Source: Flavobacterium lacus | Lineage (GTDB): Bacteria > Bacteroidota > Bacteroidia > Flavobacteriales > Flavobacteriaceae | Length of the DNA: 64,000 nt | Assembly (NCBI RefSeq): GCF_003268815.1 | Contig: NZ_QLSV01000005.1 | Location: forward strand, 1 to 64,000 | Direction of reading: 5' to 3' | In this document: one piece after another, positions 23,959 to 33,559 of the stretch | How positions within the stretch are numbered: position 1 is the first letter of the stretch | How the letters are laid out: every line of letters starts with the position of its first letter | Made by a program: the position numbers and the translations under genes | The notes under the pieces: generated by a model | The model's database searches: none | What the model saw: the letters and a program-made list of their open reading frames with translations, nothing else | What the model was told of the DNA's origin: nothing

Positions 23959-24097
23959 AAAGTGATAGAATAGATGCTCTATTTTTAAGTAATTTTAATC
24001 GATTCTTTTAAAATAGATATTTACTTTAGCATGGAATAAGCACATTCCTTTCAGAACCTAAAATGCAGTTCCTATTTTTTAAATCACGTTTAAGATA

Positions 24098-26803
24098 ATG
24101 AAAATTAAAGAAAACCCTTTTCAAAAAATTTCTGATGATAGACTATTTATTATCAATTGCTACACAGAAATGTTATCTCGTATCAATGAACAAGAGATCA
24201 TTGAATTAATCAATAAAACCTCCAAAGAAGTCACGGTAGACCGCAGTGTTATTTCCAGTGAAAAAATAATTCAATCCTTTAGTATATATTTTCAATTGAT
24301 GACTTTGGTAGAAGAAAATGCGGCTACACAATACCGTCGGAAATTAGAACATCATGAAACAATAACATCCATCAGGGGTTCTTGGGCAGAGACGTTTAAA
24401 ATATGGATGGATGCGGGTGTAAAGGAAGAAGAAATGCTTAACGCAATTTCAAAAACCAAGGTTATTCCGGTACTAACCGCACATCCAACCGAAGCTAAAA
24501 GAATAACCGTAATTGAAATTCACAGGGAATTGTATTTACTCCTTGTTCAGAGAGAAAATACCTCTTTAAGCAGCTTAGAACAAAATGAAATTAAGGAAAA
24601 GATCATCCATCTTTTGGAGCGATGGTGGAGAACCGGAGAAATTTATTTAGAAAAACCGGATATTCGAGATGAAAGAGCCAACATCCACTATTATTTGAGT
24701 AAAGTTTTTCCTTTGGTTTTGAATAAAAGTGACGAGCAAATTAAAAGTTCTTGGATAGAATTGGGTTTAAACCCCAACAAAATTAAAAACCCAGATGTAT
24801 TTCCAAAAATTAGCTTTGGTAGTTGGGTTGGTGGTGATCGGGACGGACATCCGTTTGTAACACCCTCTGTAACCGAGGAAACTTTACTGCTTCACAGAAG
24901 AGCTGCCTTGCAACTAATTAAAGACGAATTGATGCAGTTGGTAAAGAAATTTTCAATATCGGGTCTTACTAATCCTGTTCCTTTTTTGCTGACAGAAGCT
25001 ATCCAAGAAAAATCAAAAGCATTGGGCGAGCTTGGTTCTTTTGCTGTTCAAAGAAACCATTACGAACCATGGAGACAATATTTGAATTTACTTTTACTCA
25101 AAATTGAAAATACAATTTCTGAAAAATTTGCAGATTCAACTACTTATTATAAATCAAGTGCCGTTTTAGAAGAAGATTTGAGATTTTTAAGAGAACTGTT
25201 GGTGCAAAATGGATTGAAAGGACTTGCTGAAGATTTACTTTTTCCTATGGAAAGAACCGTAAAATGCTTTGGTTTTCATTTGGCAAAATTAGATATCAGA
25301 CAAAACAGTGCTTTTCACGATAAAGCCATTTCACAGATTTTACAATCCAGTGGAGAAAAGGATTATGATTTTGAGAACTGGTCTGAAGACAAACGTATTG
25401 AATTTTTAAACAATCAGTTAGCAACTAATTCATTGCTCACGGATGTTACCATTTCCTATGGTGTAGAGGCAGACAACGTTTTAGATTGCTACCGAGTTGT
25501 ACGTCAACACATCAATCGCTATGGATTAGCCGGAATTGGTTCGTTTATCATTAGCATGACTCGAAATTTAAGTGATTTGCTGGTGGTTTATTTCCTGATG
25601 AAAGAAACACAATTGTTAAGTACAAGTATAAAAGTTGTTCCCTTATTAGAAACTATAGAAGATTTGACCAATGGACCTGTCATTTTAGAAAAGTTTTTAC
25701 AACATCCACTTACCAAAAAAAGAGCTGAAAAATTATCCTTTCATCAAGAAGTCATGTTGGGCTACAGTGACAGTAATAAAGATGGAGGAACGATAGCGAG
25801 TAAATGGAATCTCTATAAAACCGAGCAATTGCTTTCGGAAGTTGGACGAAAAAACCATACAGCGATTTATTTTTTTCATGGTACCGGAGGAACTATTAGT
25901 CGAGGTGGAGGCAAGTATCATCGCTTTTTAGAAAGTATGCCTGAAAACACAGTAAACGGCACCATTAAGATTACGGTGCAAGGTGAGTCTTTGGCACAAT
26001 TATTTGGCAATCCACAAACAGCTAAATACAACCTGAATGCACTGTCGTCCGGAACGGCGAGACATACTATTAATACTACGCTGCAAGCAAAACCGATTGA
26101 TTATCCGCTGCAAACCATGGAGTTTTTGTCGCAAAAATCTTTTGACCATTACCGGAGTTTAATAGAAACACCCGGTTTTATTGATTTTTATAGTAAAGTT
26201 ACTTGTATTGATGTGCTGGAAAAGAGTAAGATAGGATCGCGACCGGCCAGAAGAACCGGAACAAGAACACTTACTGATTTGCGTGCCATTCCGTGGGTGT
26301 TCAGTTGGAACCTTTCCAGAATTTCATTAACCGGTTGGTATGGTCTTGGGGAAGCATTAAAGGCACTAAAAACAGAAAGACCAAAAGAATATGAACAGTT
26401 AAAGGAATCCATTCCGCATTGGAAGTTTTTAAAGTTTCTCTTTATTCAAACAGAGACTAATCTGATCCTTTCAAATCATGAGATGATGCACTATTATGCA
26501 ACTTTAGACGAAAAGGTGGAAGAGCGAAAATTATTCATGGATAAAATTCTTAACGACCATGAAAATGGTTTCAAGATGATTGAAGCGCTTTTTGATGAAC
26601 CTGCCTCTCTTAGAAGAAACGGACAATATGATAATTTAAATTGGCGAAATGACAAATTGATCACTTTACATCAATTACATTTAACCTATTTAAAAGAGTG
26701 GCGTAGCATTAAAGAAGAAAACAGTATAGAAAAGGAAAGGATTTTAACCAAGTTACTTAGTTTGATTAATGCCATCTCGAGCGGGTTAAAAAACACAGGA
26801 TAA
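24098..26803 (+). CDS. ppc: Phosphoenolpyruvate carboxylase, divergent form
   Basis: This 901-residue protein has the normal length for the family, which joins PEP and bicarbonate to give oxaloacetate. It has TAHPTE with catalytic His129, GGDRDGHPFVT, MLGYSDSNKDGG, FFHGTGGTISRGGGK near 592-606, ESLAQLFG, IGSRPARR, DLRAIPWVFSWN and a C-terminal KNTG. The family loop normally reads FHGRGG; here Thr596 stands where Escherichia coli has Arg581, while Arg602 (equivalent to Arg587) is kept. From memory, this substitution is common in Bacteroidota homologues, so it may be lineage-specific. The gene is single, and convergent with the maleate isomerase-like gene. Confidence 0.9.
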   Translation: MKIKENPFQKISDDRLFIINCYTEMLSRINEQEIIELINKTSKEVTVDRSVISSEKIIQSFSIYFQLMTLVEENAATQYRRKLEHHETITSIRGSWAETFKIWMDAGVKEEEMLNAISKTKVIPVLTAHPTEAKRITVIEIHRELYLLLVQRENTSLSSLEQNEIKEKIIHLLERWWRTGEIYLEKPDIRDERANIHYYLSKVFPLVLNKSDEQIKSSWIELGLNPNKIKNPDVFPKISFGSWVGGDRDGHPFVTPSVTEETLLLHRRAALQLIKDELMQLVKKFSISGLTNPVPFLLTEAIQEKSKALGELGSFAVQRNHYEPWRQYLNLLLLKIENTISEKFADSTTYYKSSAVLEEDLRFLRELLVQNGLKGLAEDLLFPMERTVKCFGFHLAKLDIRQNSAFHDKAISQILQSSGEKDYDFENWSEDKRIEFLNNQLATNSLLTDVTISYGVEADNVLDCYRVVRQHINRYGLAGIGSFIISMTRNLSDLLVVYFLMKETQLLSTSIKVVPLLETIEDLTNGPVILEKFLQHPLTKKRAEKLSFHQEVMLGYSDSNKDGGTIASKWNLYKTEQLLSEVGRKNHTAIYFFHGTGGTISRGGGKYHRFLESMPENTVNGTIKITVQGESLAQLFGNPQTAKYNLNALSSGTARHTINTTLQAKPIDYPLQTMEFLSQKSFDHYRSLIETPGFIDFYSKVTCIDVLEKSKIGSRPARRTGTRTLTDLRAIPWVFSWNLSRISLTGWYGLGEALKALKTERPKEYEQLKESIPHWKFLKFLFIQTETNLILSNHEMMHYYATLDEKVEERKLFMDKILNDHENGFKMIEALFDEPASLRRNGQYDNLNWRNDKLITLHQLHLTYLKEWRSIKEENSIEKERILTKLLSLINAISSGLKNTG

Positions 26804-26853
26804 ATTTCAAACAGGAACTAAATGATGTAAAAAAACACATTTACTTTTTTTAA

Positions 26854-26893
26854 AAACAAACGGGATTTAAAAAATTTTAAATCCCGTTTGTTT
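26854..26893. terminator. Bidirectional hairpin between convergent genes
   Basis: A perfect inverted repeat with 19-base arms (left arm 26854-26872 AAACAAACGGGATTTAAAA; right arm 26875-26893) and a 2-base loop, flanked by T- and A-rich runs. It is placed to stop transcription from both sides. Confidence 0.85.
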
Positions 26894-26924
26894 GTTAATC
26901 GGTTATGAGTAAAGCTGCAGTGAA

Positions 26925-27671
26925 TTAATATTTCCCACTCAACAATTCCCCACCTATACTTGATTTTGCCGGAATGCCTAACTTTTTCATCATTTCATAC
27001 GTTGTACAAACTGCCGCAGAAGTCACGGGAATACCGCATTCGGCTTGAATCAAATCAATGGCTTCTAATGATGGCATTTGCACACAAGCAGAAACAACCA
27101 AGACATCGACATCAGTCAAATCCAATTGCTTATAAATTTCTAACAAATTCATTGGATTTTGAGCAGCAACTTCTAAGTTATCCGGAATTTCCAACGCAAT
27201 GCTTTCTTTTACTTTAATGCCTTGGTGTTCAATATAATCCACCACCATATCCGTTAGCGGACGCATATACGGTGTAATAATCGATATTTGTTTGGCTCCC
27301 AGCACTTTCAATCCATTGATTAAAGCACCGGCAGAGGTCACAATAGGAGTAGGGAAGTCGTTCGCCACGGTTTCTTGATGCAAATTCACTTCCGATACAC
27401 AATGATACCCGCGACCCATGCTCATGATGGCTACCAAACAGGCATAGCCCATTACATCTACCTGAGCATCCGACAGTTCTTGTGCACATTTGAGACTCAT
27501 GCCATCCATGGCTTCGAGTTCTTCTTTGGTGACTTTTTTCATTCGCATTCGGCTGGAATGAAACGTGAATCGTTCCGGTAAAATGGTTTCCCGAGCTCTA
27601 AAAATAGCTGGGATTTCAGTTTCCATGGTAATGTTGGAGGAGGGGACGATTTGGCCTATTCTGTATTTCAT
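26925..27671 (-). CDS. maiA: Maleate cis-trans isomerase-like protein (Asp/Glu racemase superfamily)
   Basis: This 248-residue protein belongs to the Asp/Glu/hydantoin racemase fold. It has the start RIGQIVPSSNITMETEIP, a first cysteine in VMGYACLVAIMSMG and a second in VVSACVQMPSLEAI, the two-cysteine arrangement used by maleate isomerase and arylmalonate decarboxylase relatives. Maleate isomerase turns maleate into fumarate. It lies directly downstream of a fumarylacetoacetate-hydrolase-family gene and near a gentisate dioxygenase-like gene. That supports a route in which maleylpyruvate is hydrolysed to maleate and pyruvate, then maleate enters the TCA cycle. It is last in the - strand run. 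Confidence 0.8.
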   Translation of the reverse strand: MKYRIGQIVPSSNITMETEIPAIFRARETILPERFTFHSSRMRMKKVTKEELEAMDGMSLKCAQELSDAQVDVMGYACLVAIMSMGRGYHCVSEVNLHQETVANDFPTPIVTSAGALINGLKVLGAKQISIITPYMRPLTDMVVDYIEHQGIKVKESIALEIPDNLEVAAQNPMNLLEIYKQLDLTDVDVLVVSACVQMPSLEAIDLIQAECGIPVTSAAVCTTYEMMKKLGIPAKSSIGGELLSGKY

Positions 27672-27685
27672 CTTGTATTTTTTTT

Positions 27686-27748
27686 GAACACAGATTTAAG
27701 AAATCTAAGAAATTTTTAAAATTATTCTAATTTCTAAAATCTGTGTTC
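27686..27748. repeat. Hairpin repeat, GAACACAGATTT family, copy 1
   Basis: Arms GAACACAGATTT (27686-27697) and AAATCTGTGTTC (27737-27748) are perfect complements around an A/T-rich loop. The same family occurs at 40777-41046 (three copies) and 46034-46113, always between genes of the aromatic region. Confidence 0.8.
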
Positions 27749-27757
27749 TTACTGTTT

Positions 27758-28666
27758 TTATATTTCTTTCACTGTATTAATTATCGTTCCAATTCCCTCC
27801 ACAGTGGCTTCCACCACATCGCCATCCCACATCCATTCTTGTGGATTACGACCGGCACCAACGCCGGCCGGCGTTCCCGTTGCGATGATGTCGCCTGGTT
27901 CAAGTGTGAAAACCGTACTTAAATCTTCAATCAAATCATTAATATTAAAAAGTAAAAATTGAGTATTAGAATTTTGCTTTTCAATTCCGTTTACTTTCAA
28001 AGATAAATTCACATTGTGTGGATTTGGAATTTCATCTTTCGTGACCAAATAAGGACCCATTGGAGCGAAGGTGTCTTGGCCTTTGGATACAATCCATTGA
28101 CCTTCACGACGGCAATCACGGGCAGAAATATCATTAATCACGGTATAACCGAATACATAATCCAAGGCATCCGCTTTTGGAACATATTTTCCTTTTTTTC
28201 CGATGATAACAGCCAATTCTACTTCCCAATCTAATTGTTGGGTGAGTTTTCGGTTTAATAAAATAGCTGTATTTGGACCGGTAACAGTTGTAGGCGGTTT
28301 GGAAAAAATGATGGGTTTTTGTGGTAATTTTCCGGTCGTATCCAATGTTCGTGCACTTTCTGCGACGTGTTCGGTATAATTTAATCCGATTCCGATGATG
28401 TTTTTTCGCGGACGTTGAATCGGAGCCAGGATTTCCACTTCTTCAACCGTATAGCCAATTTGTTCAAAGTCGATTTCACGTGTTTCGTTGACCATTTCGG
28501 TAATTTCTTCAATGATTTCAAATCCTAGATCGATTAAATCTAACATATCAATTGGCAGCGGAAAATTGGATATTTCGCCAAAATCTTCCATGTCGATGAT
28601 TAGGTTGTTGTGTAGAAATCCTAGGCGAGGTGCGGTGTTTTTTGTTTTGTAGGTGAGTAGTTTCAT
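27758..28666 (-). CDS. Fumarylacetoacetate hydrolase family protein (probable maleylpyruvate/fumarylpyruvate hydrolase)
   Basis: This 302-residue protein has all blocks of the FAH C-terminal domain: IIGIGLNYTEHVAESA, KPIIFSKPPTTVTGP, DWEVELAVIIGKKG with metal-binding Glu residues, VFGYTVINDISARDCR with Asp, KGQDTFAPMGPYLV and PGDIIATGTPAGVG. The family cleaves C-C bonds in 2,4-dioxo acids. Its neighbours are a maleate isomerase-like gene just downstream and a gentisate dioxygenase-like gene upstream. The best inference is therefore hydrolysis of maleylpyruvate (or fumarylpyruvate) to pyruvate and a C4 dicarboxylate. No separate maleylpyruvate isomerase is seen. Confidence 0.85.
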   Translation of the reverse strand: MKLLTYKTKNTAPRLGFLHNNLIIDMEDFGEISNFPLPIDMLDLIDLGFEIIEEITEMVNETREIDFEQIGYTVEEVEILAPIQRPRKNIIGIGLNYTEHVAESARTLDTTGKLPQKPIIFSKPPTTVTGPNTAILLNRKLTQQLDWEVELAVIIGKKGKYVPKADALDYVFGYTVINDISARDCRREGQWIVSKGQDTFAPMGPYLVTKDEIPNPHNVNLSLKVNGIEKQNSNTQFLLFNINDLIEDLSTVFTLEPGDIIATGTPAGVGAGRNPQEWMWDGDVVEATVEGIGTIINTVKEI

Positions 28667-28671
28667 GTGTG

Positions 28672-28703
28672 AAGGTGCTAAGGTGCTAAGGTACTAAGGT
28701 TTT
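28672..28703. repeat. 8-nt tandem repeat (AAGGTGCT)x4
   Basis: AAGGTGCT AAGGTGCT AAGGTACT AAGGTTTT lies between the FAH-family gene and the protease-like gene. It is one of five short tandem repeat tracts in this half of the window. Confidence 0.7.
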
Positions 28704-28719
28704 AAGTTGAAGTTAAGAC

Positions 28720-29904
28720 TTATTGTTCAATTTTTACAATTTGAGTAGTTACATTATCTTTAGATTTAACTTCCAATTCATAGGATTGATTATCTTTTCT
28801 GAAGTTTTTGATTTTGACAATATCACAAAATTCCATTTCTTTCAGTACAAATGAATCTACTCGGATAATTTCGTCTCCATAACTTAGTTTATCTCTAAAA
28901 GTAGCATCCCAAACAAATCCGACTGCATATTTATTATCAATAATTGTAGCACTGTAAACAGGCGGTTTTTTATCCCAAACGACATTTTCAACCGCTTCAA
29001 AATAGAACTTCTTCTTTTTAAAGTCGATTATTATATCGCCGTGTTTTAATACATCTAATCCAATTCTGGAATTATTATCATCGGTTGTGTTTGTAATCAA
29101 GTTTTCAAATGTGGTTTCATTTAGTTTTAAAAAAGGAGCTTTGAGTAGAATTTGTTCCTTTTCAGGAGCGGCTCCAAATAATCCAATACTACTGGAACCC
29201 GTACTTCTTGCCATTTCTTCAAGAATATTCTCGTTAGAAAAAATAGAATACGCTCGGTTAGACATTTCATAAAAACCGTCCATACCAGTGTCGATTAGCA
29301 CTTCTTCGGACACTCTATCTTTATTACTATTTGAAAAATAAATTTTAACGTAAGGTGATTTTTGTTCACTAATTAGTTTCAATTTAGAAGGCTTCGCTTT
29401 TGTTTGAAGGTTTTTAATATGATCGGTAATGATAATTTTTTTATCCTTTAAACTGATTTTAATCACAGAATTACGCAATAAATTACTCCCAATAAAACCG
29501 TCCATTTTAAAACATTTTAATATAAAATGGTTATCCAAATCACTCACCAAAGCCGCATTGTTATCAAATGTAAGATTACCTAGTTTCATTGATTCGATGG
29601 TAACCATTTCCATTTCATCGCTTTGATTGTTTGCATCTGAAACGTTAATTTTTCTACTGTTTTGGACATTAATTTCCGCTAAAACTGTTTTTGAAATTAC
29701 GTTTGGTGCACCAGTATCTAATAAAAACTTAAACGTTTTATTATTGATGACGACAGGAAGAATGATTTTATCATTAACCAATTCGAAACTGATTTCTTCG
29801 TAGTACTTCTTTTGATTGATTTTTCCTTGATCAAAGGCTAATTTTTGAGAAAATAATAAACTTGAAACAAATAAAAACAGCAGCGATATATTTAATCTTA
29901 TCAT
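28720..29904 (-). CDS. Retropepsin-like aspartyl protease with PDZ-like C-terminus
   Basis: This 394-residue protein carries an export signal (MIRLNISLLFLFVSSLLFSQ). Two aspartyl protease half-sites are visible: FLLDTGAPN with Asp63 and VLIDTGMDG with Asp205, each followed by a GFIGSNLL- or RIGLDVLKHG-type hydrophobic Gly motif. The last 90 residues (LSYGDEIIRVDSFVLKEM and onward) look like a PDZ domain. Bacteroidota have many such periplasmic proteins, and few have known substrates. It sits between the gentisate dioxygenase-like and FAH-family genes without an obvious link to the pathway. Confidence 0.8.
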   Translation of the reverse strand: MIRLNISLLFLFVSSLLFSQKLAFDQGKINQKKYYEEISFELVNDKIILPVVINNKTFKFLLDTGAPNVISKTVLAEINVQNSRKINVSDANNQSDEMEMVTIESMKLGNLTFDNNAALVSDLDNHFILKCFKMDGFIGSNLLRNSVIKISLKDKKIIITDHIKNLQTKAKPSKLKLISEQKSPYVKIYFSNSNKDRVSEEVLIDTGMDGFYEMSNRAYSIFSNENILEEMARSTGSSSIGLFGAAPEKEQILLKAPFLKLNETTFENLITNTTDDNNSRIGLDVLKHGDIIIDFKKKKFYFEAVENVVWDKKPPVYSATIIDNKYAVGFVWDATFRDKLSYGDEIIRVDSFVLKEMEFCDIVKIKNFRKDNQSYELEVKSKDNVTTQIVKIEQ

Positions 29905-29914
29905 TTAAGTTATT

Positions 29915-31024
29915 TTAGTTATAATTTTGAAAACCATTATTTTCTATATAAATTTTCTCTTGATATAATCCCAGTTTCTCCATCACCGGTAAATCGTTAA
30001 AAGCAAACAAACACGCATCTTCCGTATCCGAAAGATTGTGATGTTCGTGCCAAGCCCAAGACGGAACACAGAAAATATCTCTTGCAGCCCAGTCAAAACG
30101 TTGGCCGTTAATGATTGAGTAGCCTTTTCCTTTGGCACATTGGTACACAAAAGATCCGGTATGTTTGTGTGCTTTCCCCTTAAAACCGGCAGGCAATAAT
30201 TGAATTGACGCACCCATCGTTTGCATAACGTGACCACCGTTGAGCGGATTGGTATAATTCATAAAAATTCCTTCAATAGGATTGACTTCGCTCACTTTTT
30301 GAGCTTCCAACAAAGCGGGATATACTTTTGACCATGAATATTTGAATAGCGGAGAATAGGGTTTGTCCCAGGTTTGATCCGCTGGAATTAATCCGGCACA
30401 ACCATAGGTAATGGGCGAGTAATTCAATGGAGCTACTATTTCTTGCTTACCGTCTAAAACCGCATAATCATTGGCTTCTAAGGCATTGACTAGCGGAATA
30501 TCGAGTCCGTCCTGCCAAATACAGGTCTTTCCACCTTCTTCCACACCATGTTCATGCCAAGTAGAATTGGGTGTAATCACAAAATCGTTGACTTCCAGCA
30601 TGATTTTATTCCCATCTACTACAGTGTATCCTTTTTCACCTTCCATAATAAAACGAAGGGCAGAAGCACGGTGACGATGGGCAGAAGTAAATTCGCCCGG
30701 ACGAGTCACCTGAATACCTGTATATAACCAGCCTACCGCAGCAGCCACATCTTTTCGTTTGTCATTCACCAAATACACCACACGACGTCCGGCTTGTTCC
30801 GGAGTAACGAGTTCGGAAGATTTTAAAACTAATTCGCGTAAAGCATCATATTTCCACAGCATTGGAATAGAAGAGGAGCGAGGTTCCCAGGGTTCAATAT
30901 CGTTGGCTACGGTCCATAAAGCACCGGCTCCTAGGTTTTCTAATTCTTTGTAGTACGCTTTCAATTCGTCGGAATCTTGTACTCTAGCTCTTCCGTATTG
31001 GTCGTCTGAATGATTTTCGTTCAT
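29915..31024 (-). CDS. Gentisate 1,2-dioxygenase-like bicupin
   Basis: This 369-residue bicupin has its first iron-binding cupin at TSAHRHRASALRFIMEGEKG, NDFVITPNSTWHEHGVEEGG and then CIWQDGLDIPLVNALEA, which is characteristic of gentisate dioxygenases. The second cupin keeps HKHTGSFVYQCAKGKG and DIFCVPSWAWHEHHN. These enzymes open the ring of gentisate between C1 and C2 to give maleylpyruvate; related ones act on 5-hydroxyanthranilate or 1-hydroxy-2-naphthoate. Its placement with FAH-family and maleate isomerase-like genes supports a gentisate-type pathway, but the exact substrate cannot be read from sequence. Confidence 0.85.
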   Translation of the reverse strand: MNENHSDDQYGRARVQDSDELKAYYKELENLGAGALWTVANDIEPWEPRSSSIPMLWKYDALRELVLKSSELVTPEQAGRRVVYLVNDKRKDVAAAVGWLYTGIQVTRPGEFTSAHRHRASALRFIMEGEKGYTVVDGNKIMLEVNDFVITPNSTWHEHGVEEGGKTCIWQDGLDIPLVNALEANDYAVLDGKQEIVAPLNYSPITYGCAGLIPADQTWDKPYSPLFKYSWSKVYPALLEAQKVSEVNPIEGIFMNYTNPLNGGHVMQTMGASIQLLPAGFKGKAHKHTGSFVYQCAKGKGYSIINGQRFDWAARDIFCVPSWAWHEHHNLSDTEDACLFAFNDLPVMEKLGLYQEKIYIENNGFQNYN

Positions 31025-31158
31025 GGTATAAGTTCAAAGTAATGTTGTAAAATTACACTATTTCTTTGAATTTTTCAAGTCCGTTTTTGTAGTTGATATT
31101 GGAGTTATACTATACATTAATCGTAAAATTGTTCGAATTGAATAAACCTTTTTACAAC

Positions 31159-32424
31159 CTAAGCAGAAGGAGTAGTATTTTGGATTATGCGAAAAGGTTG
31201 TTTCTTTTTATACGTTAACGATCGCCAAAACCATTCAATCGGTCCGTATTGAAAAAACTTGAGCCAAATGGTACTGAAAATGATTTGAAAAATAAAAACA
31301 GTGATTCCGAATAAAGTGAAATAAACCGGCCCAACTTGTCCCATCATGTCTAATCCGGCACCAAGAAAAACAAAATTACCAATAAGTGAATGCGTGATAT
31401 AGTTTGTAAAGGCCATTTTGCCAACCGGTGCAACTACTAGTAAAAGTCTTTTACCCGGTTTGGTTTGAAAACCTAACATCATTAGCCCTACATAGGATAA
31501 CGCTAATGGAACAACCCCTAAAGCGTAAAAGATAGTTAGGTACCATCCGCTGCGTTGTAAGCCATAATATTCGCCGCTTTTGTCTGATGACATATAGGAA
31601 GCCAAGAAATAATTAAACGTGAGTCCAACGATTAAACCGAGTGCAATAATTGCGTAAACGGCTCTTTTATGTTCTTGCAGGTTTTTATAAAAATCGGAAC
31701 GGCCGATTACATATCCAATTAGAAACATCCCCAGCACTTTTGAAATTCTGCTGACATAGAACAAATAGCCGAAGCGACTGAAAAATGCAGCGATGTTAAG
31801 TTTAAGCTGATCCAACCAAGAACCTTCGTGCATGACTGTCATGAATTTTTCTTGATTCATTTTATCATAAAAAAGCGTATCGATGTGTCTTTGGGTTTCG
31901 AATAGCTTTTCAGCAGGAAAATTGAGAATGGGAAAATTCATTTTTAATCCGTACAATGCAATTGGCGAGAGGATCAGTAACACCCCCGTAATCAATAAAG
32001 TTTTATTCGACAACTTACGCAATGGCAACATCATAAACCCAAGTAATGCATAAAAGAAAACTATATCACCTACCCAAATCAATAGATGCAATGCACCTAG
32101 TAGAAGCATGATAAAAAGTCGCCTTCTTACAATTGGAAAAGCGTCAATGCCTTTTGCAACACCGCGTTTGAATTGTAGCGCAATTCCCCAACCAAACAAT
32201 AAGCTAAAAATGGAGTAGAATTTCCCTTCTATAAACATGTAATGTAAAAACCGCATGGTATAATCCCAACCATCCACCATATAGGGACTCACTACTTTAG
32301 CATTGCCATTATAAAAACTAAAGCTAGCCAGATTAGCAATAAAAATACCAAGTATAGCAAATCCACGAAGAGCATCCATAAAGGTTTCGCGTTCGTTTTG
32401 TTGGGTTGGTTGAGTCGTTCTCAA
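31159..32424 (-). CDS. DUF418/YeiB-like polytopic membrane protein
   Basis: This 421-residue protein has about ten membrane segments. The start RETFMDALRGFAILGIFIANL, the central FSIFSLLFGWGIALQ and the C-terminal FTNYITHSLIGNFVFLG with IIFSTIWLKFFQYGPIEWFWR are the marks of DUF418 (YeiB) proteins. These are thought to be transporters or acyltransferase-like membrane enzymes, but no function is established. It is on the same strand as its neighbours, separated by 40 and 134 bases. Confidence 0.9.
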   Translation of the reverse strand: MRTTQPTQQNERETFMDALRGFAILGIFIANLASFSFYNGNAKVVSPYMVDGWDYTMRFLHYMFIEGKFYSIFSLLFGWGIALQFKRGVAKGIDAFPIVRRRLFIMLLLGALHLLIWVGDIVFFYALLGFMMLPLRKLSNKTLLITGVLLILSPIALYGLKMNFPILNFPAEKLFETQRHIDTLFYDKMNQEKFMTVMHEGSWLDQLKLNIAAFFSRFGYLFYVSRISKVLGMFLIGYVIGRSDFYKNLQEHKRAVYAIIALGLIVGLTFNYFLASYMSSDKSGEYYGLQRSGWYLTIFYALGVVPLALSYVGLMMLGFQTKPGKRLLLVVAPVGKMAFTNYITHSLIGNFVFLGAGLDMMGQVGPVYFTLFGITVFIFQIIFSTIWLKFFQYGPIEWFWRSLTYKKKQPFRIIQNTTPSA

Positions 32425-32464
32425 GAATAACAGAATTTGTTTCGCATTTTAAATCTATTGCAGG

Positions 32465-33517
32465 TCATTTAAAACCACCGGTATTGACGTCTTTAATAAA
32501 CGTAATTAATCCATTAAAATACGTATTTGGATCATCGTAAAATGCACAATGGCTACCATTTGGACAAAGCAATAATCGTCCGTTTTGCACTTCATTGGCC
32601 ACCCATTCCATGTGTTTGGGGTCCATTGTGTCATGTGTTCCGGCAATGACTAAGGTGGGCGTTTTGATTGTTTTAAGTCGAATGGTTACATCCCAATTTT
32701 TTAAAGTGGCATTTCCTGTCATCCCAAATTCGCTGTGACCTTGCATGTAAACATAAATGTTAGGATTTAGATGTTTGAACATTCGGTTTATCGGTTCCGG
32801 CCATTTTTCAAGTGGCATCCGTAGAATATGCTCCGTGTAGTAATGATTCATCAACAACTCACTATACCGAGGATTATTAAAGTCATGCTGTGCTTCTAAG
32901 TCTTTGATTTCTTTTAAAATTTCCGGTTTTAATTTTGGACCAAGCACTTCATTGGCGTATTTGCCATATTCGGGTGCACTCATCATCATATTGGAGATGA
33001 TTAACCCTTTTAAATTGTCTTGGTATTTTAAGGCATATTCCATAGCTAAAATTCCACCCCAAGAGTGTCCTAACAGATAGAAATTATCTTTGGTGAGGTT
33101 CAACGCTTTTCGCACTTGTTCTACTTCTTCTACAAAACGTTCGGTTGTCCAAAGCGTTGAATCATTGGGTTTATCGCTGTAATACGAATCCAATTGATCA
33201 TAATAAATGTATTCAATCTCTTCGTTTGGCAAATAGCCATCAAAAGCAGCAAAAGCTTCGTGAGTTCCACCAGGTCCGCCATGTAATAATAGCACTCGCA
33301 TTTTAGGGTTATTGCCAACTCGTTTAGTCCAAACGTTAAAAGTGCCTTTCGGCGTGTTAATTGCAATCATTTTGATACCGCCTGTCAGTTGGTCCTCGCT
33401 ATTGGAATAATCAAAGTAGCGTGATTTTGAAGCTGACTCGTCGTTTGATTTTTGTTTTTGAGTGCAGCTTGTCAGCAAAACTATTATTACAATTAAAAAG
33501 AAATTCGTGTTTTTCAT
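32465..33517 (-). CDS. Proline iminopeptidase-like alpha/beta hydrolase, lipoprotein
   Basis: This 350-residue protein begins with a type II signal peptide ending LLTSC. The prolyl aminopeptidase pattern is complete: RVLLLHGGPGGTHEAFAAF (oxyanion HGGPG), YYDQLDSYYSD, the nucleophile elbow LGHSWGGILAMEYAL, then IAGTHDTMDP and GSHCAFYDD for the Asp and His. Such enzymes release N-terminal proline or act on amides and esters. The lipid anchor suggests work on the periplasmic side. Confidence 0.85.
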   Translation of the reverse strand: MKNTNFFLIVIIVLLTSCTQKQKSNDESASKSRYFDYSNSEDQLTGGIKMIAINTPKGTFNVWTKRVGNNPKMRVLLLHGGPGGTHEAFAAFDGYLPNEEIEYIYYDQLDSYYSDKPNDSTLWTTERFVEEVEQVRKALNLTKDNFYLLGHSWGGILAMEYALKYQDNLKGLIISNMMMSAPEYGKYANEVLGPKLKPEILKEIKDLEAQHDFNNPRYSELLMNHYYTEHILRMPLEKWPEPINRMFKHLNPNIYVYMQGHSEFGMTGNATLKNWDVTIRLKTIKTPTLVIAGTHDTMDPKHMEWVANEVQNGRLLLCPNGSHCAFYDDPNTYFNGLITFIKDVNTGGFK

Positions 33518-33559
33518 GATGTAAAAATTAAACTATTGAATGACATAAAGATATGTGTT

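Noticed and set aside
27229..27489. 86-codon frame on the - strand inside the maleate isomerase-like gene
   Set aside because: It is a shadow in another frame of a gene with clear family motifs.
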